From Rhynochetos jubatus (Eukaryota; Chordata; Aves; Eurypygiformes; Rhynochetidae): a stretch of 64,000 nt of DNA. Shown here in pieces: positions 24,367 to 38,726 of this stretch (the stretch's first letter is position 1; each line of letters begins with the position of its first letter). Location of the stretch: NCBI GenBank assembly GCA_027574665.1, contig CM050650.1, positions 56,093,304 through 56,157,303 of the forward strand. Reading direction: 5' to 3'. The notes beneath the pieces are model-generated. The model was given only the letters and a program-made list of their open reading frames with translations, was not told the origin of the DNA and ran no database searches. A program made the translations under genes and the position numbers.

Positions 24367-26367
24367 AGTGCCTGCTGCCTGAAAAGTTCTGCTTCAAAGA
24401 ATAAGAAATTGCCCTGGAACTTCTTTCACAAGACGGGTATCTATTATTTGCATAGCTGCTTTCTAGGGGTGTTGAATCATAAATACATCTAGGAATTATT
24501 AGTCACCATTTACCATCCCTTTACTCTTATACTGGAAAAGTTGTGTAAACTGGTACTTCAAAATGAGAAAGTGAGTAGTAAGCAGTAAGCTTTACATGAG
24601 CTGTTGTACAAGAAGTATAATTTAAAGAGCAGCTGTAGTGTACATCAGAGAGCAGTCATTTTAACCAGTGACCCAATAAAGCTGCATGGACATATTTCTG
24701 GTTTAACTCCACCATAGTTATTGTAAAGCCATAGTTTGTTTGGTAAGAAAGCAACTTTATGCACTTGCATAGAATTTCCATCAGCTCCCAAGCATCTGAG
24801 ATATGAAACATGTTCCCAAATAACCCTGGAAGGAAGATGAGTTTTGGGTTCCTATGACTGGCCATATAAACATAAAAGCAAGTGCATAAGGGTTTGGTGG
24901 GATTTTTTGCAGAGTTATACAGGAAACCACTGAGTAAGGATTTAGAGCACAAGGTTTTCATGAATCCCCCAGAAGTTGCCAGGTATAATTGTATATATTT
25001 CATATTAGATACAGATAAAGGGCTACTTGTTTGGTTGGTTGTTTTTTTCCTCTTCTCTTTTTATGATGGGACAAGAGACAAAGTTCTTAACACAGAAGAT
25101 TAATGCTGACAACCAAGATGTCAAATTGCTATAGAACAAGAAGAAGCAAAGCAATAGCTTGGATATACTGTGTTTCATAAATGAGTCAGGATTACTCCCG
25201 GGCAAATGCAGAGGACAGTTTACTCTCTACTCCTTGCCCAAGAAGATGACATATGCCATGATGCAGGAGTTTGCAGGTGCACACCTTGTTTTCCATTACA
25301 AAAGCAGTTCTATCAGCTGTCTCAGCTTTTTCTGCTGCCTTTCTCCGTGTTCCACCCTCCCTTACACTGCTTCCTTGTTATTCAGTGAGTGCTTATGTTT
25401 CAACCGAAGAGATATCTACTGTAGGGCTCTAGTGGCTGCTCATTGCCACTTGGCAAAAAGAAAGATGGCTTACGCTCTATCGTGTCACGAAACTGCGATT
25501 TGAGTCAGTGAGGTTCACAAACCATGTAGTTTTAACAGACTGACCTCAGATCTCAGGAATAATCTCAGTCTGGTTTCCTGCTGTAGCTATGCCTTTCTAG
25601 TATCTTAGCTCTGCAAGTCCTTTAGTTCCAGTGAGTTTATGGAGGGTAAACTGCAGTCGAGAATAATACTGTGGTCTTCAGCACCAAGTCAGATTCTGTC
25701 ACCAAAATGGTAAGAAAGAGATTCAAAGTTTTTCATCCCATGCTAATGTCTTGACTCATAACAAAACGTAAGCATTGTTTTTTTGAGTCCTGCTGAACGC
25801 AGCAGCTTTCAGAACACCCAGACTGATGATCCCTAGCTTTTACAGTAAAGTGCAAGGCAAACTTAGCAGTATAGTGATACGCTTTTATCACCCTTTCTCT
25901 TTTAATAGTGTGTCCTTTTCCATCAAAGTTATTGCAGCCATAGATAGAAATGTTGCTTCACCATTTATTAATTTATTCCTGTTTCTGTACATTTGTGTTC
26001 CTTTCATGGAAGGCTTAAAAGAGTTGGTCAGCCTGTTAGTCTCACAGAAAGATACTTACATGTTTTTAACTGAAGAAATGAGTTCTGTGCTCTAGGTGCA
26101 ATCCTGATAATTAAAGTTTAATTTAGCATAAAACCCTCTCGCTTATTCACTTTGGTTTTAACAGTGTTCCCTTACAGTAAGCTGTTGTATTCCCCTAATG
26201 GACCATGCTGATTCTTTACCTGATTTGTCTGTCAGTGTTCATCTTCACTGCTCTCTCATATCTTAAATCTGACAGTGTGTAAGCAAGACAGGAAAAAACA
26301 GCAGTGCAGAGTTAATGTTTACATTAACTAATTAGAAAATCTGGTGATGAAGATAAGGATGCTTTCT

Positions 26368-26430
26368 CAGTGTGCCCAACTTCACACAGAAGAAGGCAGC
26401 AGGCAGTCCTGCTATGATTCACATCTGGCA
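26368..26430 (-). repeat. Possible MIR remnant
   Basis: TGCCCAACTTCACACAGAAG, then GGCAGCAGGCAG and ATTCACATCTGG, follows the order of the antisense MIR core (TTGCCCAAGGTCACACAG, GTGGCAGAGC, ACCCAGGTCT in the family). It is diverged and only moderately convincing. Confidence 0.38.
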
Positions 26431-29400
26431 GTGTGAATGAGCCAGAGGCATTTTAACATTAAAGTGTTCAGATTCCACTAAAGAACATAAACTTAAAACC
26501 TTCTACAACAGTCATTCACCACAACTTTAACAAATAGTTAATAAGGAAGTTCCACTTGTGCCGAAGTCAGGCACCATACCCAATTGATCAGAGATAACAA
26601 ACTGGAGAGGAAAGATGATCCAGTAGCTGAGGGCTATCCTAAAATTTAAGAAGCCTGATTAAATTTTTGCTTATTGTCTTTTAGTAAGTTACTTCTTTCA
26701 AAAGGAGTTGGAAACTACAGGTTGTGAAATTATGTATTTCCATTATTCATGTACAAAATGATTTTTCCATTTCATGAAACTTATCTATGATTCTAAAATC
26801 TTTCCAGTTTTGAATCGAGTGACCCCAGACGTCTCACCTGTGCGTAAGGTCACACCAAAGGGGATGTAACTGTTAGCAGATAAAAGCTGGGGGATGCAAG
26901 AGATGCAGGTGCAAGTCCCTATTCTACTCATCATGAACTTAAACCTTGCTTTCTAAATCCTGATGGAACAGCAAGTGATTGACCATTGGATAGGCAGAAA
27001 AGCCTCTTCTCTTTTTGACTAGAGAGTCAAAAAGTTGAGCTTGGACTCAAGACACAGCTTTTTAAGCCTGAGGTACTTGGACAAGATGTTAATGAGAGAT
27101 ACATAGGAAATACAGATAAGCAGAGTAAAACTTTAACTTGTAAAAATCTGCTATGTACCTTTCTCTAAGCTATTGTGCAGGGCCCCGGTAGCGGACCTAT
27201 CTGCATTAAAGGAGCCCTGTCTGGAATTACCAAAGGTTTTGTACATTACTTGTTTCAGTCCTATGATCACTTTTAAACAACAGCTTTCATTTCCCATATA
27301 TGAGTCCTGTCATACTGATAATTTCACATGCTAGGGGAACGTACAGCCTCTTGTCTCTTCCACAGGTCTCTGGAGCAGGGACTGACAGATAATTCAGAAA
27401 TGGTAAGTGGAGTTTCCTAAACCCATCCACATTCTGCCTCCATCAGCATGGGTACTGACCCAGGAGGTAGTTTTCCTATAGCCTTGTTTGATGTCCCCAT
27501 GGCATTTGAAAGATTAAAAACACATGGTCTCTTTTCAGAAAGCAACAATTTCAAAATTGTCTGACACAACTCCCAGAAGAGCTCATCTGTGCCCAGACCA
27601 AATGCTGTATTAGAAGAAATGCTTAGAAAAGGTCTGCCTTCAGTGCATTCTCCATGCAGGTTTGGTGAATATCTTCACCCAGGTGAAGTTTCAGGAGACT
27701 TATAGTATAAATAGGAAGAGAAAAAAGAAAATATGGTGCAGAGGAGAAATTAATTTTCTAGTTAATGGCTTTAGGATAACCACATAGCTGCATGTGCAGC
27801 TGCAGTGCAGAACTTCCATGCAAGGTTAAATACCTTTTAGGATGTCAAGTCAGGTTGAACATCAACTTAGTAATAATAATTGCAGATCATTGAAGAGAAC
27901 TTGTCAGGCTATTTGTTGCATGTAGCATTTACTATAGGCTTAGTCTTTCTCCCAGGTAGGCACAGATTTGTTGATTTTAAGGTGCTGCCTAATTACATTT
28001 TTCCATTTGTTTGAACAACAGTTTGTAAGTTGAACAACCTTTTTAAGCTTTTGATTCAGTAACTTGCTATATGTTAGTCCTATTGAATACGATCATATTT
28101 TTGCAAGAAAACAAAACAAAATTACAAGCATAACCCCCAAAGTTAAAACTGGAGCCCAATAAAACTAGAACACCAGAGGAAAAAAACATATGGTTCTCAC
28201 AGGAAGTATTACCAAGATGAGGAAATGAGAAAACCAGCCTGATGCTCCTTCCGCTTCCAGTGCATTGTGGGGATCTCTGGGTGTTTGGTTGTTTTTGGTG
28301 GTTTTTTTTTTTTTTTTTTCTTTCTCCTAGAAGGGAACAGCCTTGTGTAAGTACCTGGGCATCTGCAATATGCCCTTGACAGGATGAGACACCTCAGAAT
28401 GAATTCTCAAAAGCAGCACCCCAAGTATGAGGCTCCTTGGCAGCTTTGGTCAACTTAAGTCCAAGCCATTGGTCCTTCGACGCCTGCTGCTTTCTGGTGG
28501 TGTGTTTCTACCATGTGGCAACCCAAATCAAAGAGGTGTTGCAGCAGAAAACTAACTCTGTAGAAACTAATGATTAGTTGCCAGACGGATTAACTCTGAA
28601 CTGATTCACTGTGGTCACTTACACATGAGAGGGAAGCAGCAGTTCTAGCTTAGACTTGGCTTAAGCTGCTGCACAACCAGGAGTGGAGGACTGGTGACCA
28701 AGAGGGTGCTATACCCTGTCCTTTCCCAGGATTAAGAAACCCAATCTGAAGTGCAGAATGAATGAGATTTGCAGTCCTAGATTAGTCCTAGATTTAGGAC
28801 CCTGAGTCATCCCTTTTAACAACACATTAAGGACTAGGATATGCTTTGAAAAAGGAAATTGTGGATGTGCTTTCTTGCTTTTACTCAATATTGCAAAGAT
28901 CAAATAATGTGGCTCCCACACTCTTTAGTACTTAGAACAGGGCAGAAATTAAGGTGTTCCTGCTTCTAGGTGAACATTGTAATGGTGGGTATTTTTCTGC
29001 CTCTCTGGCTAATTACTCTTTTGTTGTTTCATGGGGTTTTGGGTAGGGTTTTTTTTTGCAAAGCAGCATAGTGTCAAAGGAAATAGTGGAGAGCATTTCT
29101 TCCTTTGAGTATCTTCAGGGCACAAAACTGCTGATTAGGACAGGCTTCTTGTGATGGGGAATCTGAACTCCCCCAGATTCACATGGGATGAACCCAGGTG
29201 TCTCAGATCCTGGCCTGATAGAGCTGTCCCTCTATCATTATTTCATGAAAGAAAAATGGAGAAAATGGCAACAGTTCTGGTGAGGCCAGGAGGGATGAAA
29301 CGACCACAAAACTTCCTTCTGACCAGCCTCCTTCTCTGGCTGTGTTTTGGAATGACAGTTCATTTGTGTCTTGTGTTTTGTGATGAGCTCAGCTCTTTTA

Positions 29401-30897
29401 GGAAATGAGAAGCACACTCTCAGCATGTCTCCTGGGCCAAGCTCCTCTGGGACCTCAGGCAGAAAACATGTCCTGATGAGAGCTAGTTGTGATTTAGTTA
29501 GCTGGAAGCAGTTCCAAGCATGAGTAACAGGCACTCAAGGCACTCGTCTAGGGAAATTCGGGTATCTAAGGGTGTGAGGGGAATGGGATATTGTGAGTTC
29601 TTAGATACCAAGGACTAAAAGCCAACTAAGTCCTAGTTTGGATGCAGCAGATTGGGGCCCAGGTGCATACAGCAGTTATTGTCATCCCAGCTCTAGTAAA
29701 GATAAACTCTTCTTTGCCAGTCTTTATGCTAGGCCAGTTCAACCTATGCACAAATACCTTATCCTGGAAGGATGCAAATAAAACAGAGCTGTAGGAAATG
29801 TTTAAACTAAGTATTTTAATTACTTTTTTTTTGTTTCTCTTCAATCTAAAAACTATGCTTTCCTCAAAAAGAATGGCAATTAGTAATGACTCTACCCCTA
29901 AAAATATGGAGATCTTAGATTTCATCCCAGAATGTCTATTCAGACATCAAAATGGCCACTTTCTGTTTACCAGAGGGTTAGTACTCAGGATACCAGTGTT
30001 GCCAATAACTATCCTACTGTAATATTTATGCATCTTCTGTAAACCAAATTGATGAAAAATAATACTAGGGACATTTTGGATGGTGGAAAATGGCTCTTTA
30101 AAAAAACAATGAAACAAAATCCGTTTTTAAATGTTAAGGGTATTGATCAGGATACAATAACATTTTGAAATATCTCTAACAGCAATAAAAACTCTGGGAG
30201 ACTTGCAGTTGGCTCAACAGTACCTTCTTCCTTAGTACTTTATTCCTGTAATAGAAAGCATTCTGTGGATAAGAAAGTCCTCTGGTAGATTTGCCACGTA
30301 AAGCAAATCCAGGAATGGCATAAGCTTTTTTTTTGCCAGCACAAGTTGTCTGCCTTCTTTCTCTTCATGTGCAGATCTCCAGACCCAAAGAAAGCCCAAC
30401 TTTGGAAAAGTAGATCTCTTTCCTATTCAAGAAGGTTGTCTGCTCTTAGTCAGAGGAGACTTCCTTATTCTGAGTGTGGGGTAGGATTAGAAAAGAAGAG
30501 AGGGAATAGGAGTGTTATCTGATGTCCTGTTATCTCCAGAGCAAGGAAATTTAGTTGAATGGCATATAGTTTTGAGTGCCTCAGGAGAAAAATCTAGTTG
30601 TGGACAGCAAAGGAAAACTGAACCTGGTTAAAAATTCATCTCCTGCTTCATTTTCTAGCTCTTTAATGATGGACTTCTTTTTCCCACATGTTCCCATACT
30701 GCCTTAGGTCTACACTGGCACCCATGTAGTCAGTTTACTCTTGGTATGATATTGCTCTTTCCAGCCTCTCTCCCACCAGTGAATGGTTTTCTTCTCCTTG
30801 ATGCTGCACTGACAATTTAAATTCATTGGGTAGAGAGAAAATGTCTTTATCTCCTCTCCAGATTTTCCTCTCTGTTCTGTACCACAATCTTTCAAAT
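26431..30897. other. Non-coding sequence, no supported gene
   Basis: Holds the T-rich tracts at 28279-28319 and 29033-29058 and an 11-bp tandem repeat (AGTCCTAGATT twice, 28773-28794). Open frames of up to about 100 codons (for example 29238-29534 minus and 29626-29925 minus) have no domain signature. Confidence 0.5.
28279..28319. repeat. GGTTG-led poly-T tract (T18)
   Basis: GGGTGTTTGGTTG and TTTTTGGTGG lead into 18 T at 28302-28319. Same style as 8321-8355. Confidence 0.85.
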
Positions 30898-30898
30898 C

Positions 30899-30945
30899 AC
30901 GTTGTTCCCAACCTTTTAAACTTCAGTCACCATCGACTCCTCTCT
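30899..30945. repeat. Possible DNA-transposon end fragment
   Basis: ACGTTGTTCCCAACCTTTTA followed by TTCAGTCACCATCGAC resembles the GTGGTTCTCAACCTTTT-type terminus found in old hAT-like elements. A second similar string is at 53206-53245. Both are short and may be chance. Confidence 0.2.
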
Positions 30946-33900
30946 CCTTCATTTATCATCTGTTGAAAAATACTGTTGTTCATTTGTCTGAGCTCTAAAA
31001 TCCCTCTCTGCTTCCCATTTCCATAGCAAAAAGCCTCCCTCTGTCCCCTGACCTTTACTTTTTCACATCCTGCTCTCCTATTCCATACTTCCAAGATTGT
31101 ATCACTGTAGCCATTTAATTCATGTTTTCTTCACTAATTTCCTTTTTTCTTCACTAACTAGCATACAGACTCATGTTCTCACTTCAGTACCCTTCATTGC
31201 TATCTACCATTACAATCTTGATGTCTATTATGCCTGTTTCTTGCCCTTTCACACTTTAAAGGTCCTTTCAACATCTCCGTGTTCTCTCAGTCTCTGTTGC
31301 CTGTTACTTCTGCTCTTGAGATTTGTTCATTTTCCTAGAAGACCTGGATAGCCAATTCTGAGGTGTACACACTCTCTGAAATTTTCTGTAGACCATCCCT
31401 GTTAATAATGCAGACTTCCCGCTCCCCAAGTTCAGCAGTTCTTGCCTCAGGATGTAACCAGGGAAACATCTGGAGAGCCAGGGGCAAAAGGCTCACAATG
31501 AATATAAATGTGGCATAAAAAGTTCTTTAGCTCTTATGGAAGGGCTGTATGGAAGGCAATGAAACAATATTTAGCATCTCAATAGAAGACTCATCCCACT
31601 TAGTGAATAGTATAAACTTCTGTTGTCTGTGGAGCTGACTCAAGCACTTCCTCCTGCAGGGAAATTTTTGTAGTTTTGTGGAAAGAACTAGTCAGAATTA
31701 AACTGAAACGCCTGCAGGTTTGGTCAGAAAGTAAGATTTTGCAGATTTTCCTGCTAGGGTGGAGGCCTGTGTTCATGTTCATCGTTCCATTGCATGGAAA
31801 CGTAGGAAGGAGCTTTGTATTGCAACTATTGATTTGGACTAACATGTTTGCTCACTGGGATGAACCTGTGAGCCAGAACTCTGATACTTTTGTGGAGAAT
31901 ATTTTTTATTCCATCTTTCAGGACACAGTAGCATCAAGCACCTTACGAAAGTATATGTCAGAAACTCTTACTGTCAGAAACCACACCCGGCCACTGACCC
32001 TCTGTACCACTGCATATCTACTTCTAACCTTCCCATTCTCATTAATCTTCTGGAAAAAGTTACAGATACTTCTCAAAAACAATCTAAATGTCTCAAAAAT
32101 TCTTGAATTTTCTTTCTCTGGCTTAACCCTAACTTACAGCCTTATTGCTATAATTGTGCTATGACTGATGACTTCTGGAGAAAGACTGACTGAGGTTAGA
32201 TATTCTTGGCAACAATACTCCATCTAAATCCACACCTGGAATTTTGATGTGGGAGAGCTGCAGATTATTTCAGAGTCCTAGCAAGAATAAACATGTGCTG
32301 TGGAAACTTTGTGTTTGCCTTACAGAAGCTTTGCTTACAGGGGACAAAGACCACAGGTTCCTGCCAGCTGTAAGCATGGCAAGTTCCCATCGTCCATCCA
32401 CATTGCTGTCTTGTGAACAAGATGATGAGATTTCTTGTGTGGCATCACGATAGCAGCGGGGCCAGGGAGGCTCAGGCCCTCAAGCCTGAGTGGGGTGTGG
32501 AGTGCCTGATGGAGTAACCATCCACTGGACACTCTAAAGAGAAGTGCTTATCATTTGGGCACCCAGACCAACTCAGTGATGTCCCACATTTTTGTTGGGG
32601 GTGTCTGTGCTTTAGCATACCTATAACCTTGGGATAGCTGCTTCTTCTGATCAAGGGTTTGTTTTCTGACATACATAGGTGACATGTATACTCATGACAC
32701 ATGTTGCCCGCTGGTATATCACCCATACAACATCTTAGGAAGGAGACGCGGATGGAAATGTTTTCAATGTGCTAAGAGGACTGACCTTTATATTTCTATT
32801 ATACATTGCTCAGAAGCAGTGACAAGGCATTCAAAATATGAAACAGTCTGGAAGCCAAATTTAGATGGTTTCTGAATGGTTTTGTTTGTTTGAACAATAC
32901 AATTTCTTAAAAATATAAAAAATAAACTGAGGTCATGTTATAATTGCATGGTTTGGGGGAGCACAGCTGCAAGTTGATCATATCAGACATTTGGTTCAGC
33001 CACCCTAAGTTCAACCACCACCAAACATTATTGTGGTTCAGCCACCATTAGTTTGGGCACAGACAAATTTGTTTCCTAGTGAGGTCCCTGTCCTGAGATA
33101 GGGCTGAGTACTTTTCTCAGTGCATACTAAGAGGTATGATGATAGCAAGCGGAATAAAGGATATGGCATGCTAATTGTCAGTTGAAATCTTTTTTTGGGT
33201 GTACAGACAACTTTTTAGATGTAAGTGTGAAACCCTCATAAAGCAGCGTGATCCGCAAGTCCAAGTCTGCAAGTGGCTCAAGAATATCTAGTTCATAACA
33301 AAACTGAACTCTAAGAATGATCATCAGCCAATTCATCCTAGCGGCACAGATTCTTCATTTCCTTGACAAATGTTTAATTTTCTGTTGTGATTTGACTTTT
33401 CTTTTGAAGGTGATTCATACAGCAACAAATCAGAGCGATGACATTTTTGTTTGTCCTGTGCAATCTCATGTAGGTGAACCAAAGCATTTGCACCCTACAG
33501 TTGTTATTGCTGGAATCCTCTTCTTCTAGACTAATATCTAAGTGCCTAGATTAGTATTTTGTTTATTTCTCTAGTCCTACAAGATGCCAAGATTGAGAAG
33601 GACTTACAAGTAACTTATAGAAGAGTTGCCTGAAAAAGCCATTTTGCCTGAGAAATTATACTGATACTGATACTGAAGCTTTCTTGTATCCAAATGAACA
33701 CGGAAATGTATTTTGTTGATAGAGGAAAAAAAACCCCATGCTTTTAGACACACCTCCCCCCCCCTCCCAGTTTATGTAGGTGAGTCTTTTCGTACACAGA
33801 TGATCTCATGTGTCTTGCTGCCACTATTCACAGCGAGGATCGCACTGCATCACAGCACTGAAACTCCAGCAGCACGCTTCTAAGTTTTCTATAGGTGTTA

Positions 33901-34362
33901 GCTGAAACTTGGATACGCCTTAGCAAGGGATCCCCTTAATGTAAATGGGAATAAGAGGATGCTCATGGAGTGGTCACACAGCCTACAGTATTCCTACTCC
34001 AGGGAGCTCCACAGATGAAGTTACAAAACAAAAGGGCCAGAGGAGGGGTTCTGTGATCGGAAGGAGTGATGCTGCCATGGTATTTGAGCCCCCTTTCTTC
34101 CCAAGATACAAAGATTTTTGTATTCTGAGGGTTCCCTCCATCTTCTGACATCTGTTTCATCTAAAGAGCATTACTAGGACAAATATTTAAAGGGGAGGGA
34201 GATGACTGTCAGGTCGACAAATGGAAGGGAGGAACACCACTTTAGTATGGATGATTACACAGGAACAAATGGGGAGTAAGCTGGCTTTGAATAAATATGG
34301 CTGGAAGTAAGAAAAAGATTTTCAACAGGAGCTCTGGAACACCCTGTGAGTAAGAATGGATG
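30946..34362. other. Non-coding sequence, pyrimidine-rich at left
   Basis: The plus strand is markedly T/C-rich to about 31340. The longest open frame nearby (31676-32164 plus, 162 codons) begins at TTG; from its first internal ATG it is about 130 codons. It is hydrophobic in places, has no recognisable family, and no gene is called. A 13-bp direct repeat, TGGTTCAGCCACC, lies at 32992-33004 and 33034-33046. Confidence 0.45.
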
Positions 34363-34435
34363 TAAAAAAACCCCCCCAACCCCCCAAAACCAGACCAAAA
34401 CAAACAAACAAACAAAAAAAACCAATCCAAAACCC
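34363..34435. repeat. A/C-rich low-complexity tract
   Basis: A7 then C7, AACCCCCC and an (AAAC)n core, ending in A8 and CCAATCC. Same style as 5804-5852, 48846-48936 and 55803-55865. Confidence 0.85.
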
Positions 34436-36197
34436 TTCCTGCTTTTAATATTAACTTGATCCAGAAATGGAAGGAAAGGTAAGGACTGGTTCCTGGAAAC
34501 AGCTGGAGATTGGGATGCAATTAGCCAGGGTGTTCCCTCCAGCCTATGTTCTTATTTTCCAATGTTCCTAGAACTACTACTAAGCCACCTGCTGGAATTT
34601 GCCTTACTAATGAAAAGCAGTCTAATCCAGAACGTTGCTGAGCACATGCTGCCAGCCTGGTTTGATAGCAGTTGATGGGCTTGGCACTTGGCTGGATACA
34701 CTCTGTACCTTAGAGGATAGGACTGTAGCACAATTTAAAACAGTCTCTCACCCTCTCAGGGTTTAACATAGGAAAAAAAAAAAAAAGTAAGTCTGCTGCA
34801 TGAATAGTACTGAACTTGGTTTTAAAACATGAAATACTGTCTTTAGGTAATTCCAGCTAGTACTTCACAGCACAGGGTGTAGTCAAAGTCAATGTATTTC
34901 TGACGTTCAGTCCCCTAGTTGCATATGATCTCACTGTCCAGCAGAACAGTTTCTACTTAACAGAGTCTAACTAGAGCCTTGCAATCACAAGTCTAAGATA
35001 TGAATGATAGCTAGCATTACATGTAAGAACAGTTTTTGCCATAGAAGTCCATTCAAGTTAATGGAAAAATGCCTTACACACTAATAGAAATTCAATTATT
35101 TGGAGTCTTAACACCTCTATGAACCTTAAACCGACTGAATCCCATCTACATCTGGGTCTGTAATAAATTACACTTTCAGACAAATTTAGTCTTCCTACAT
35201 TAAAGTTATTTTAGACCATATTTACTTGAATTCAAAGAGACCCTTCCCCCCATCTTTAAAGGGAAATGCAGTAACTTCTTTTTATTAAGAAATGAACTAC
35301 GTTACATTTATTTGGGCCATCAGCATACTTCAGGGTAAATTTACTCAAGGAGTTGGTTGGTGGTAACATGCCACGGCTAATGGATGTGTTCTCTCACTGT
35401 GGTAAGCAGAAGGAAATTAATTCAAAGTATCTTAGGCTAAATTACAAATAAATATGTAAGCATATATAAAGTATACGCTGCTATAGACTGATTAAAGCAT
35501 CTCCCCGAGACCAAGCTCTGATCAAGCCCAAGAAGGTATTGTTGTTGAAATTCAGAGTAATCTGGGTTTAGAAAAGCTATGCTGCATTCTTTACTACAAT
35601 TAGGCATGAGTTGACTAGTTAGTCCACTCTGTTATTACCTGTAAAAACATTTTCTTGTGTGTATTATAGCTGTGATCTTACAGGATCTTTTATCACAAAA
35701 ACTAACAATCAAGCCAAAAGCAATGTACATAGAATTTTTTCATACTTAATGTGGTAGAGCTAGGACAGGTGTTATTTGACTGACTTTACTGTATTAGAGT
35801 TACCCCTTTTTATGAGGATGACAGATCTACAGGTTTAATGAATCACAAAAATCCCAGACTGTTTTAAAGAACTGATGAGCTGAATGTCAGGAGATATACA
35901 CACAAGGTATCATGCCACCTGCTATATGCTTGCATTTTCCCTTTCTGATTTATTAAATGTAGGGCTACATTGCTCAACCATCCAAAGTCTTCATGTTTTT
36001 GAACTTTTTGCTTACTGAGGCTTTTTTTTTCTAACGTAGGCATAACTAATACTTTTCACATTGATATTCAGGTTATGTATTCAAGGGAACAGCGTAATTA
36101 TGTTGGATGGGGTTTGCTGTGGTCATCTTCAGAATGTCTAAGAATATTTGATCAGAAAGACTGACTTCTGATTCAACTGCAAATTCCTATTTTTGTC

Positions 36198-36230
36198 CTG
36201 GAGATTTTCTGGATCTGGAGATTTCTGGAT
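36198..36230. repeat. Imperfect tandem duplication (17/16 bp)
   Basis: CTGGAGATTTTCTGGAT is followed directly by CTGGAGATTTCTGGAT, differing by one T in the homopolymer. Confidence 0.85.
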
Positions 36231-38707
36231 CTTAAGCTCTACCTGATGTTCTATACATGAGCATTACGTTGGTAAAAGGGAAGCTGTCGAGTGGGAAACA
36301 AGATTCTTAGTGTTAAATTTTGACCCTTGAAATCAACAAGAATTTTGCCCTTTATATTTAATTTCTGCATCTGCCACCACTTTACTGTGTGATTCAGTAA
36401 TTGCTTAACTGATATATATCTGTACTTAATTTCTGTGAAATAGCAGTGCTGTTGTCCCAGCATGCAGAGGTGATGTGGTTGTTTGAAAAGTGAGCTTGTA
36501 GAAAAGATGGCACGATGGGCCAATTATCTTAAAACATTTCTTAGGTCTAACCCCAGAACTCTGGGAAGACAGTAACAGCCTTTTCATAATGTGTTCTGTA
36601 TTTGTTCTCAGTGCTAAACTGTCTAGATTCTCAAGACAATATGGATATTCCCCTCGTCTTTTACTGTTTTGAACTTTCTGGATTGTCTATTTTCTTAAAA
36701 GTTCCTGAAATGTCACCTGATTTTACACCATGTATGAAACCAGGTCACAGCACTTGTCACAGCATTATATTCCCAACCAAGAAAAATGCTCAGTAAAAGT
36801 AAGTTCACACAAGATGTAGAATTTTCCTACTATATCATGCACATACAGATATGAGCTACTCCCCTTTCCTAAACTTTACACTTTCTTGCTGAATATACTT
36901 GAACAATTCTCTCTCCTGTGATGTATGAAGGAAACAGATACTGAATATAAATCATACCCACCTCATCCCACAGATTTGATAAAATATTAATAGTAATAAA
37001 CACATGAAGGAATTCAGTGAACTCAATATGAGTAAGGCCACTCAATATGAGTTATGCTAAGTAAAAATTTTAAAACTATATATATTTGAGGTTGGTATGA
37101 GATGGTTATATTAATATTTTATGTAAGATTACCAATTTGATGGCCAAAGTTGATGGCTGTTCTGTCAACATCAATATGTTGACTTCTGTTAGCACACACA
37201 ACATTGTGATTGTAGAATGAACATAATAAAAATCAACATGATAAATATTACATGCATTAAAATTTTATAAACCTTGGTCTGAAATTAAAAATGGGGAATA
37301 ATTATTAAGCAGGTGTGTTTCTAACTTGATCCTTCAGGAATATGTCTGTTTATACAACTTGACAACCTTCCCCTCTACTGTAAATGAAACAGAAGGAACC
37401 ATAAAAATCACTAATGCGATTGTTTGTAGTAGGTGAATATCGAGGGAACAATTTAAGCTAACAAGGACAGATCACTGACTTAAGATGGTCTGGATCCATT
37501 GGTAAGTAAAACACATGGGTTTACTTTGGTTGCATCTAATATCATAGACCTAAGAAGAAAGGATGCAGGCCAAAGTCAGAGTCTGGAGGCTATATCCTGA
37601 AGAGATGTGATGTGTCTGTACTGGAAAGCTAAGCAAATCCAGGGCTTGTTGTCTGAGACCAAACGGCCAATTTAGCTATATTCATATAATTAGACTGATC
37701 CGCTCAAAATAACAGGGCAGCCTCACACAGGCATTTTATTGGGAATGGTCCTTGGACTGTGATAACTTTCCAGCCAGGACTGGAACCATTCTAACTATTT
37801 AGTGTGTAGATGATCAAGTTCTGGTGCACAAACTCAGGCTTTTGCTATTTTATGGAGACATAACCTGGGACTCTAACAAGAACTGAGAGCCATGGCAAGT
37901 AAATGAAGTGTTCAGTGTAATTCTGCACCCAAAAGAGGTGGTAGTACCTTGGCTATATAAAGCTGAAATCTTAGACAGCCATGTAAAAGCCATGTTACTT
38001 CTGTATTTTTCACTGCTATTGAAATAACAGTTGTCATGTCCTTAGATGAAGAGGGTTATTGATCAATTGAAGCAGGCTTAAGAAGAGCTATGACAACGGT
38101 TGGAGTATGGAACATATTTCATGGTAAATGGCCTCAGGAGCCGTTTAGTTTAAAAATAGAAAAAATCCAGGAGTGGATTTTTTAGTCTCTGCGTAGTCTC
38201 TACTGCAGGATGCAAGCTGACATAGAGGTAGTAGAGGTAAAATAAGGTCATTTTCTTGCCATGGGCTCAGTGCTGCTTTAACTATATTTTTTGAGTGTCC
38301 AACCTTTGTCAGATATCTCTAACCTACACTGCAATTTGCAGTGGAGACACAGGCTTTGCGACAGATACTTGATTCGGGGTGGTTCTTCTGCAGAGAGAGC
38401 TCAGGACAAGTCCAATGAACAGTCAGATTTCTGTATAGTGAATCACTGTATACTGAATCACTGACCAATGCCCAGTCCTACATGAGCTATCAGCTCAAAG
38501 CTGCCGCTTTCATAACTTCATAATTCATGAAGTTGATGCATTCACGGGGTAGAGGTATTCCCTCTATGCTTTTCAAGACCCTCGCCACATGAGTATTTTT
38601 TTGTGGTAGCTCTATGACTTGGTTTTACATATCAAATAAACAGACACAGAATTTGAAAACATCCTTGCTTATTCTGGTCAGCACAATGTTTACCATACAG
38701 TTGAGAC

Positions 38708-38726
38708 TGATGATGATGATGATGAT
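38708..38726. repeat. (TGA)n microsatellite
   Basis: Six uninterrupted TGA units plus a partial one. Confidence 0.9.

Larger units (their letters stand above)
21952..26367. other. Non-coding sequence with small palindromes
   Basis: Contains a nested inverted repeat at 22143-22199, a 20-bp A/T palindrome at 22952-22971 and a 15-bp tandem duplication at 24337-24366. Sequence around 22480-22720 has a unique, non-repetitive look but no long open frame. No gene is supported. Confidence 0.5.

Noticed and set aside
26840-26960. GCAAGTCCCTATTCTACTC string like a tRNA-derived SINE box
   Set aside because: No complete A and B boxes and no recognisable SINE tail.
31676-32164. 162-codon plus-strand frame with hydrophobic stretches
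   Set aside because: Begins at TTG, has no recognised family and lies in unremarkable AT-rich DNA; from an ATG it is only about 130 codons.
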